A stretch of 15,933 nucleotides of DNA, taken from NCBI GenBank assembly GCA_910577365.1, contig CAJTMU010000048.1, positions 1-15,933 on the forward strand, written 5' to 3'. This stretch comes from an uncultured Oscillospiraceae bacterium. GTDB lineage: Bacteria; Bacillota; Clostridia; Oscillospirales; Ruminococcaceae. The notes under the pieces are model-generated. The model ran no database searches. It saw nothing but the letters and a program-made list of their open reading frames with translations, and was not told the DNA's origin. The position numbers and the translations under genes are program-made. This document shows positions 8,305 through 14,256 of the stretch, in pieces; positions within the stretch are counted from its first letter, which is position 1, and the number at the start of each line of letters is the position of its first letter.

Positions 8305-8312
8305 ATAAGTGA

Positions 8313-8318
8313 AAGGAG
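8313..8318 (+). promoter_or_regulatory. Ribosome binding site fixing the Cys-rich protein start at 8327
   Basis: AAGGAG lies 8 nt before the ATG at 8327. The alternative in-frame GTG at 8309 lies before the predicted transcription start and has no site. Confidence 0.7.
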
Positions 8319-8326
8319 CTGATGAT

Positions 8327-8827
8327 ATGGAAAGGGATATTATTCGGAAATATCTTGATATCAAGGAAACCAAAAGTGGGATACTTACGGAGGGTGGAAA
8401 ATGCCTTTATCTTTACGGTAATATCTGCTGCGGGGCACGGTGCAGACGCTTTTGCCTGCGCTCGGAGCAGACAGAGATATGCTCGGAGTATGCGGAGGGC
8501 TTTCTGATCATGAGGAGCGGGGACAGGTGCAGTGTCTATCACAACTCAAAAAGGATGCTGAAGGTCAGAGAACTGATAGTGCTGTATGAGATTAATTTTG
8601 AGCAGTCCTCCATGTTCGGAGTTTTTTCGGGAGGAAAAGACCTGCCGCTGGCGGATTCCCACTTTACCGACAGGAGGATCTCCGAGCTTATAGACCGCCT
8701 TATCATGGGCAGCGAGCCCTCCGATACCGCAGCGGACAAAAGGCTCGAGGCGCTGGAGCAGGCGGTGATAACGGGGGAGGTGAACGCGCTGAACGATCTG
8801 TTTATTCACGGAAAGCCGATCGAATAG
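8327..8827 (+). CDS. Hypothetical 166-aa protein with an N-terminal cysteine cluster
   Basis: I do not recognise the family. The N-terminal third holds a dense cysteine group: a CL pair near residue 26, then N-I-C-C-G-A-R-C-R-R-F-C and a further Cys about eight residues on (roughly residues 26-54). This suggests a metal-binding (zinc or iron-sulfur) or redox-active module. The rest is mixed alpha/beta and then a charged helical tail (about 110-166), without signal peptide or membrane segment. It is the first gene after the regulator's terminator and has its own promoter flanked by the ATTTCrGTACCG inverted repeat. The next gene starts 73 bp on with its own promoter but shares the GTACCGGAAAA word, suggesting a common regulon. 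Function unknown. Confidence 0.75.
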   Translation: MERDIIRKYLDIKETKSGILTEGGKCLYLYGNICCGARCRRFCLRSEQTEICSEYAEGFLIMRSGDRCSVYHNSKRMLKVRELIVLYEINFEQSSMFGVFSGGKDLPLADSHFTDRRISELIDRLIMGSEPSDTAADKRLEALEQAVITGEVNALNDLFIHGKPIE

Positions 8828-8830
8828 CGG

Positions 8831-8859
8831 TTGCATTGTACCGGAAAAAGTTGTATAAT
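8831..8859 (+). promoter_or_regulatory. Promoter of the 450-aa protein gene, with GTACCGGAAAA in the spacer
   Basis: TTGCAT (8831-8836), a 17-nt spacer and a perfect TATAAT (8854-8859). The spacer contains GTACCGGAAAA (8838-8848), an exact copy of the word at 8237-8247 upstream of the previous gene. A protein bound there would sit between the -35 and -10 boxes. The leader to the ATG at 8901 is about 35 nt. Confidence 0.75.
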
Positions 8860-8900
8860 AACGTCAAGGAATTTATTATCAGCGAAAGGAACGTGAAAAT

Positions 8901-10253
8901 ATGTACAAAAAAGCTGACATTATCCAGCAGAATGTCGCGGATTGGTTGGATAACGGCGATCCGACGGATATGCCCTTTGCGGCGATGGAACATATCGGCT
9001 ATGATCTGTCGCCGGAAGAAAAGCTTGCCGCGCGCGGGGTGACGCGGGAGGAGGCTCTTGAAAGAGCGGATGCGGACGAAAGTGAGTTCAGAAGACTGCT
9101 CGAGGTCTGCGGAATATCGGAGGACCGGATGGCTCCGATATGGGTCAGGCTTGTGCCGCTTTGCAAGGAGAAGCTCACCGAGGAAAGGCTCGCGCTGCTG
9201 TTAAGATTTTTTTCCGGCTACGAGCCCGATGAGCGTCCCGGCGATCTCGAGGAGGACGATATCATACTGCGCTGGATATCGAAAACCGAACAGCTTTACG
9301 GCAATATCGGCGAGCTGAAAATGAGAAAGAAAAATACGGGCAAATGGCGCGCTATTGCGGCGCAGGCGAAAAAATCCCGTAATAAGCCTGAAGATATCAA
9401 AGACGACAGCTCGTTTTCTGTCGTATTCAATATGCTTTGTAAAGAGGGATACGTGGGCGGTATGAAGGAGCCGGAGATCTTACGGGAAAACCTGCGGAAT
9501 ATCGCGGGACTTATCAAGGGAGAACCATTCCTAAAAGCGGTTGAGCCGCTCGTATATTTTCAGTCCTTTTTAAGGCATAGGAAGAAAATGCTTGCAAATG
9601 AGGACTATATTCCGAACATCAGAAATGTTTTTAACTATTTTTCATATCTTTCAGCAAAACCCGATTATGACAAGGAACCCAACGAGGATACCGTCAACGA
9701 AAAGCATAACCGCCGCGCGCTTTACTGTCAGCTTTATCTGGATATGATGGAGTGCTTTCCGAAAGCGGACAGAGAGCTTTGCGACGAGGGATTTCTGTGG
9801 TGCTCCGACCTTTCCGACTGGTATGATCAATTTGCGGAGGGCGGAGAGATGATACCGCTTTCGACTTGCGGATTTATATTGGCTTCGTCGGTCATGTGTA
9901 TTGATCCCGAGAGCGGCTATGAGGGCTCCGCAAACGCGTCGTGGGAGCAGGTGTATGAATACGAGCGGGCGCTCGACAGGCAGGGCAAAGGCGTTCTTGA
10001 CAAACATAACAGAAAGATATTGAAAGCGATCGACGGCATTAAATTTGACGATCTGGAGCGCTATATTTCTGACGGAGCGGCTTTTTTCAATGAGATATGG
10101 AGCGGATATTCCGAGAAAATCAAACCCCAAAATTACGATGTTGAGCGGGCTATACTTGCACGGAATATAGAAATCAGATTTAACGAGCTCCTTTGTGGGG
10201 AACTGTGTGAGATCTTGGAGAAATATCTTATTTCGGAGGACGATCTGATTTGA
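8901..10253 (+). CDS. Hypothetical 450-aa protein, first gene of the rightward GTPase-containing block
   Basis: No family is recognisable. The protein is acidic and predicted almost wholly helical, with scattered cysteines (for example around residues 90, 120, 175 and 280-340) but no paired Cys motif, no Walker motif, no signal peptide and no clear membrane segment. A basic patch (K-M-R-K-K-N-T-G-K-W-R, about residues 140-150) separates an N-terminal helical part from a longer C-terminal one. The ATG at 8901 has AAAGGA about 10 nt upstream. Codon use is GC-richer than in hsdR and like that of the genes that follow. The next gene begins 24 bp after its stop, so they share a transcript. It could be a sensor, adaptor or effector of the downstream GTPase module. 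That is inference from position only. Confidence 0.85.
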   Translation: MYKKADIIQQNVADWLDNGDPTDMPFAAMEHIGYDLSPEEKLAARGVTREEALERADADESEFRRLLEVCGISEDRMAPIWVRLVPLCKEKLTEERLALLLRFFSGYEPDERPGDLEEDDIILRWISKTEQLYGNIGELKMRKKNTGKWRAIAAQAKKSRNKPEDIKDDSSFSVVFNMLCKEGYVGGMKEPEILRENLRNIAGLIKGEPFLKAVEPLVYFQSFLRHRKKMLANEDYIPNIRNVFNYFSYLSAKPDYDKEPNEDTVNEKHNRRALYCQLYLDMMECFPKADRELCDEGFLWCSDLSDWYDQFAEGGEMIPLSTCGFILASSVMCIDPESGYEGSANASWEQVYEYERALDRQGKGVLDKHNRKILKAIDGIKFDDLERYISDGAAFFNEIWSGYSEKIKPQNYDVERAILARNIEIRFNELLCGELCEILEKYLISEDDLI

Positions 10254-10277
10254 ATTTATATGAAAGGAAAATAAAAG

Positions 10278-11123
10278 ATGGATAGTATGAGAATTGAAGA
10301 AGTCCCCGAGCTTATTCCGAAGCCCGTCCGCGCCGGGACCGTAAGCTTGAGAAAGCCGTCTGACGCGGGCGCTGATGATACGGATAAACTGGAGCAGGCT
10401 ATTGCGGAAAGCAGGGAAATCATCGGGGAGCTGAAACGCTCCATTGTACCGCCCTCCACCGAGAAGCTGCCTTTTTACTGCATAAATCTGCCCTATGTTA
10501 CTGATCCGTTTACCGAATACAAAACCAAAAGCGAGGCAAGGCACAAGGCGGCGGATCTGCTAAGACCAGCCTACGAGGGGCGCGAAAGGGAGGTGCGCAA
10601 GGCGGCTGTGAGAGCCGTAAAGGATATCCGCCGCGTAAGCATATATGAGGAAAGCGATGACAATTTCTGTTACCGTACCGAGCAGAAAGCTCTGGAGGCT
10701 CTGTGCAACTGCGGGAAGCTATTGGAGAATGCAGGCGCGGAGCCGCTGCCCGACATTGATAAGCTTTGCCGTCCGAATGAGGGATTTGACGAGGACGACG
10801 TTTTCGAGCTGCTGCACGACGATATCGTTAAAACAAACGGTCCGTTTTCACTGGAAAGCTACTTGTCAAGCAACGGCGAGATGATAAAGGACGACTGCAA
10901 CGGGATATTCAATATTACTTATCGCTATTTCGGGGTTTGTAACGCGGCGCAGGATATGAAAAAGGATATAGAGCAGTCCGTTCGGCTTTGCGCTGGAGCT
11001 CGCTTGGCAAAGAGCCGCGGGCGCGGCGGAGCGGTAAGCTTACGCTTGAATAATTATAACGGCTTTCCGCGGCGGCGGGGGGGTCGCGATAATGTATCAA
11101 ATCGCACGGACTATCAATGCTAA
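10278..11123 (+). CDS. Hypothetical protein of about 281 aa, C-terminus possibly altered by a frameshift
   Basis: No family is recognised. Residues 1-230 look like an ordinary charged, mostly helical soluble protein with a proline-containing N-terminal tail (P-E-L-I-P-K-P-V-R). From about 10977 the reading frame turns into an Arg/Gly-rich, low-complexity tail over GGCGGCGGGGGGG (11071-11083). In the next frame (+1), positions 10972-11037 read as a natural-looking helical end (S-P-F-G-F-A-L-E-L-A-W-Q-R-A-A-G) with stop TAA at 11035-11037. A one-base change near 10972-10990 would explain this, so the true product may be about 250 aa. The ATG has AAAGGA about 10 nt upstream and follows the previous stop by 24 bp. 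It probably acts together with the 450-aa protein. Role unknown. Confidence 0.75.
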   Translation: MDSMRIEEVPELIPKPVRAGTVSLRKPSDAGADDTDKLEQAIAESREIIGELKRSIVPPSTEKLPFYCINLPYVTDPFTEYKTKSEARHKAADLLRPAYEGREREVRKAAVRAVKDIRRVSIYEESDDNFCYRTEQKALEALCNCGKLLENAGAEPLPDIDKLCRPNEGFDEDDVFELLHDDIVKTNGPFSLESYLSSNGEMIKDDCNGIFNITYRYFGVCNAAQDMKKDIEQSVRLCAGARLAKSRGRGGAVSLRLNNYNGFPRRRGGRDNVSNRTDYQC

Positions 11124-11148
11124 CAGGTCTTTTTGTGCCTTATAGATA

Positions 11149-11162
11149 TATTTGTACAAATA
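11149..11162. promoter_or_regulatory. Perfect 14-bp palindrome upstream of the 11176 promoter
   Basis: TATTTGTACAAATA is a perfect palindrome ending 13 nt before the -35 box at 11176. Its position suits an activator or repressor site. It is A/T-rich, so chance is possible. Confidence 0.35.
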
Positions 11163-11175
11163 ATGCAAAAAACTG

Positions 11176-11204
11176 TTGAAAAAGCCGGAAAAATATGATA
11201 TAAT
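11176..11204 (+). promoter_or_regulatory. Promoter of the zinc-finger-like / GTPase operon, with CCGGAAAAA in the spacer
   Basis: TTGAAA (11176-11181), a 17-nt spacer and a perfect TATAAT (11199-11204) with extended TGA form a very strong sigma-A promoter. The spacer carries CCGGAAAAA (11185-11193), as the promoter at 8831 does at almost the same offset. The predicted start near 11211 gives a leader of about 70 nt to the ATG at 11281. Confidence 0.8.
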
Positions 11205-11270
11205 ATAGATGGTTTTACGGATTAGGGCTTACGGTTCGGTGAATATATCTGACAGCAACAAGTTTTACAG

Positions 11271-11275
11271 GGAGG
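11271..11275 (+). promoter_or_regulatory. Ribosome binding site fixing the small protein start at 11281
   Basis: GGAGG lies 5 nt before the ATG at 11281. An upstream in-frame ATG at 11209 falls at the predicted transcription start and cannot serve. Confidence 0.75.
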
Positions 11276-11280
11276 TTAAA

Positions 11281-11508
11281 ATGTCTTCTTCAACAAGGAA
11301 AATAAACACCGGCAACAGGTTACTGGTATGTGCGTTCTGTGAGCATTGGTATGATCCGACTTTTTCGCATATCCGTCCCTGCAGGCAGGACAAGCTGATG
11401 ATGTGGTGGGAGTACGACTACGGCGTCAAATCCATATGTAAACTTAGGCGAAAGGATACTCTTTCCAACAGCGTATGTACGAATTTTGAAAGGAAGAATT
11501 TTAAATGA
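11281..11508 (+). CDS. Small 75-aa zinc-finger-like protein
   Basis: This short protein has five cysteines: Cys17 and Cys20 in a C-A-F-C knuckle, then Cys34, Cys53 and Cys66. His22 and His30 lie nearby (E-H-W-Y-D-P, then S-H-I-R-P-C). A zinc ribbon or treble-clef fold is likely from the spacing, but I cannot name a family. It is strongly basic and has two adjacent tryptophans (residues 42-43). It is the first gene after the strong promoter at 11176. Its stop TGA overlaps the next start in ATGA, so translation of the next gene is coupled to it. It may be a nucleic-acid-binding or protein-bridging partner of the following helical protein and GTPases. This is inference from coupling alone. Confidence 0.8.
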   Translation: MSSSTRKINTGNRLLVCAFCEHWYDPTFSHIRPCRQDKLMMWWEYDYGVKSICKLRRKDTLSNSVCTNFERKNFK

Positions 11509-12587
11509 AAACTATTGAAGAGATTCAAAGCGAGCTGAGAACGCTGGCACATGAGCTGGAGGAGCTTAAAGAGAGCCGCTCCGCGGGCGAGAGGGAAATA
11601 GATTTTGAGCGGCTGTCCATTGACGGCTCGCATAAGCCGATCACTCCGCACCCGCTTGAAAATTATGATGAATATGCTCAGAAGTGTTATCTTACAATGC
11701 TGCTGACCGTGGCGCGCTTTGACGATGATAAACTGCCCGTCAGCCTGCTTTTCGCGCACAGACTGGCGTTTGGAATGAGATATCTCATAAAGGGCGAGAA
11801 TTTACAGGAGGAGTACATAGCCGCGCAGACGCTTTCCTATAAGCAGCTTGACGATCTTGTCGAGGTCTTTAAGGGAACTGATGAGCGGCTTATGCTGATA
11901 CTTGAATGTATGCTTACCGCCGGAATGTTTGGCAAGGGCAAAAAGGACGCGATAGATTATATAGTTCAGCTTTCGCAGCTTTTGGAGCTAAGCAGGGACG
12001 ATATGGTTTTCCTCAGCAATATGGCGGCGGTTATACTTACTCAGGATTTGAATGCTTATAAATGCGATATTCGGAATAGTTATGAAATTTTCAATTGTTA
12101 CTTAAATGATGTTGTTTTTGAGATGATTATTATTCATGAAAATAAAATGGTAGAGTATGATAAACTTCTCAGAAACGATTCTTTTTTTGAATGGTCAGCT
12201 TCTTGGGCGTTTAAGATTGAGTGTGTCCATTGTTCACTGTTAGACAATAAAATTGAATATAAATGCGAATATGTTAATAGGTGTAGAGATCTTCTTACTA
12301 ATAAAATTGTTGTGCTAAAATATGCAGATACAAATAAAATGGATGAGTTAAGAAATCATTTTAGGAAATCTTCAAATTATAAGAGCGAATTTAATGATTT
12401 CATTTCATCCAATGGAGTTATTACGTTGGTGCAAAATGTAAATAAGAACTTTGTTTTGCTTGTTGATACTGGTAAAGTAATACCAAACTGTCCCATCGGT
12501 GTGGAGGCTCATCCATTAATTCCCCCCTCTGTAATCCAAAAAAATTTTAAAGAAGCTTTAAATGAGTATTTAAATTCTTTAGACTAG
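11505..12587 (+). CDS. 360-aa helical protein, possibly TerB-like, with an AT-rich foreign C-terminal half
   Basis: Residues 1-35 are a charged coiled coil. Residues 43-72 (K-P-I-T-P-H-P-L, then D-E-Y-A-Q-K-C-Y) match the start of the truncated gene at 15775. Residues about 75-182 form a helical bundle whose second half (L-I-L-E-C-M-L-T-A-G-M then L-S-Q-L-L-E-L-S-R-D-D-M) recalls TerB-like domains. This is a weak match, since the acidic metal-site residues are not obvious. From about residue 183 (12050) base composition changes abruptly. By hand count the line at 11581-11640 is 58% GC and the line at 12121-12180 is 25%. The C-terminal half (183-360) therefore looks acquired by domain exchange. 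It ends in an L-I-P-P-S-V region and has no recognised motif. The gene is ATGA-coupled to the small Cys protein and followed 13 bp later by the GTPase gene. Confidence 0.85.
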   Translation: MKTIEEIQSELRTLAHELEELKESRSAGEREIDFERLSIDGSHKPITPHPLENYDEYAQKCYLTMLLTVARFDDDKLPVSLLFAHRLAFGMRYLIKGENLQEEYIAAQTLSYKQLDDLVEVFKGTDERLMLILECMLTAGMFGKGKKDAIDYIVQLSQLLELSRDDMVFLSNMAAVILTQDLNAYKCDIRNSYEIFNCYLNDVVFEMIIIHENKMVEYDKLLRNDSFFEWSASWAFKIECVHCSLLDNKIEYKCEYVNRCRDLLTNKIVVLKYADTNKMDELRNHFRKSSNYKSEFNDFISSNGVITLVQNVNKNFVLLVDTGKVIPNCPIGVEAHPLIPPSVIQKNFKEALNEYLNSLD

Positions 12588-12590
12588 GAG
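12050..12590. other. AT-rich segment of unlike base composition
   Basis: The 3' half of the 360-aa protein gene is markedly AT-rich (25% GC in 12121-12180 by hand count) between GC-richer neighbours. Both edges are sharp: the left falls mid-gene near 12050, the right at the stop codon, before the GTPase gene. It reads as a horizontally exchanged domain rather than a whole gene. Confidence 0.65.
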
Positions 12591-12600
12591 AAAAATTACA

Positions 12601-14256
12601 ATGAAAAAGAAATTTACCCCCGATTTTAACACTGCTCTCGACATAGCAGAGAAGTACGAATTGAACGACAATGCCGATAAGCTCGGGGCGGCGCTTGCCG
12701 AAATTCCCGATTTTAAGGTGACCGCACCGGTCGTCGGCGGATTCAGCACAGGAAAAAGCTCGCTTATCAACGCGGTTATAGGCGAAACTCTTCTGTCAAC
12801 AAACATTACCCCCGAAACTGCCGTGCCGACGGAGATAACCTATGGTGACGATACGGTCACACTTGTGACAAGCAGCGGAGCAGAGAGTTTTATTCCGCTT
12901 TCGGAGTTTGATTCAAAACAGCTTGCCGCGGAAAAATATTCTGTTGTGAGAATACGTTCGTCAAACGCGTTTTTTGCGCAAATACCCTCAATAAAGCTGG
13001 TAGATATGCCCGGCTTTGATTCGGGTATAGATGTGCACAATAAGGCGATAGATAACTATCTTCCCGCAAGCCTTGCGTATATTCTGACAGTGTCGGCGGA
13101 CGAGGGAACTCTCCGCGCAAGCATAATCTCTTTCCTTAACGAGCTTAAGCTGTACAATCTGCCGGTATATACGGTCATCACCAAGGCAAACAAGGCGGTT
13201 CCGGAGGTAATAGAGCAGCTTAAGGCGCATATCGCGGAAACTGTCCGCCGATTCCTTAAGATAAATGATCCGAAGGTCACCGTTACCACTGCAAAGGGAA
13301 AGGTCGATGTTGACGGATTTAAAGATTTTCTGATGGAGCTGCAGAGCAACAGTGATGATATTTTTAATTCGCATTTTGCCCAGAAGCTGGATTCTGCTTG
13401 TGGAGAGATTGAAAAATATCTTACCGAGTGTTGTAAAAATGCTGATTTGACACTCGATGATCTAAAGTTGCAAAAAGAGCAAGCAGAGCGGGCATTTATG
13501 GAAATCGGAAAAAAATTTGACGAGGAAAAGCAGCGCTTTGATGATCAGGTTGAAAGATGCATTTCTGTAATAAAGTCAAAAATTGCATCCGATCTGAACG
13601 CCAGCGTTTCCACGATTGAAGGGTATATCCTTCAAAACCAGGAAACTGCCATAAAGGAAAAGATAAATTCAATCATACGTACTGCCTATACTCTCGGAAT
13701 ACAGACAGAGCTTGAGCCGCGCGTGAAAAAATATATCACAAATGTAGAAAATGCAATTCAAGTTGGCGTTCATGCCGGAAAAGTTGAAATTCCGGAGGAA
13801 GATCTTCGTAACGATACAGAGATAAAAAATACTCTGATCAATGTTACGCAAACTGCCGCACCCGCTATCGGAGCGGCAATCGGGACGTTAATTGCCCCCG
13901 GATTGGGTACGGCAATAGGTTTGGCTCTAGGAACGTTAGCTACACTGTTCATAAATCTGGGTTTCAATACAAAGCAGAAGGCTCAAAAGGAGCAGCTCGC
14001 CAAGCAGCAGGCTCAGCAGATCATTAACAGTGCCGCCGAAGAGGCTGGGAATAAGGTCGCAGCGGTAATATATCAATATAAAGATAAAATCAATGAGAGC
14101 CTAAACGATGAAATAAAAAAGGAGCGGGAGCTTAGAGAGAAGTCCCTCACGGATTGTGAGGAAAAGCTCGCGCTGGAAACGGAAGAGAGGGAACGCAGAA
14201 ATGCGGAATTGAAATCAGATATAGAGGTCATAAGAGGTATTAGAAATGGAATTTGA
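12601..14256 (+). CDS. Dynamin-like GTPase with a membrane-inserting hydrophobic segment
   Basis: This 551-aa bacterial dynamin-family GTPase presumably remodels or tethers membrane. Visible motifs are G1 GGFSTGKSS (46-54), the G2 region PETAVPT (71-77), G3 DMPG (135-138) and G4 TKAN (194-197), where the usual Asp is Asn. A long helical and coiled-coil stalk follows (about 255-400), then a Gly/Ala-rich hydrophobic stretch (about 417-453, containing A-I-G-A-A-I-G-T-L-I-A-P-G-L-G), then a strongly charged C-terminal coiled coil (455-545). The hydrophobic segment between helical arms fits the membrane paddle of bacterial dynamins such as BDLP. AGGAG lies 10 nt before the ATG. The stop overlaps the next GTPase gene by 11 nt, implying coupled synthesis and probably a hetero-oligomer. 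Related pairs occur in Eleos/LeoA-type defence. That link is by family, not demonstrated. Confidence 0.9.
   Translation: MKKKFTPDFNTALDIAEKYELNDNADKLGAALAEIPDFKVTAPVVGGFSTGKSSLINAVIGETLLSTNITPETAVPTEITYGDDTVTLVTSSGAESFIPLSEFDSKQLAAEKYSVVRIRSSNAFFAQIPSIKLVDMPGFDSGIDVHNKAIDNYLPASLAYILTVSADEGTLRASIISFLNELKLYNLPVYTVITKANKAVPEVIEQLKAHIAETVRRFLKINDPKVTVTTAKGKVDVDGFKDFLMELQSNSDDIFNSHFAQKLDSACGEIEKYLTECCKNADLTLDDLKLQKEQAERAFMEIGKKFDEEKQRFDDQVERCISVIKSKIASDLNASVSTIEGYILQNQETAIKEKINSIIRTAYTLGIQTELEPRVKKYITNVENAIQVGVHAGKVEIPEEDLRNDTEIKNTLINVTQTAAPAIGAAIGTLIAPGLGTAIGLALGTLATLFINLGFNTKQKAQKEQLAKQQAQQIINSAAEEAGNKVAAVIYQYKDKINESLNDEIKKERELREKSLTDCEEKLALETEERERRNAELKSDIEVIRGIRNGI

Noticed and set aside
9651..10544. 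Long minus-strand open frame of 297 codons
   Set aside because: It lies opposite two plus-strand genes with good starts and spacing, has no ribosome site or recognisable motif, and is a shadow of GC-biased codons.
11034..11043. Palindrome GTAAGCTTAC as a regulatory site or terminator stem
   Set aside because: It is short, has no loop and no U tract, and lies in a region whose reading frame is itself uncertain.
11209..11280. Upstream start for the 75-aa protein giving 99 residues
   Set aside because: The ATG at 11209 coincides with the predicted transcription start of the promoter at 11176, while the ATG at 11281 has GGAGG at 5 nt.
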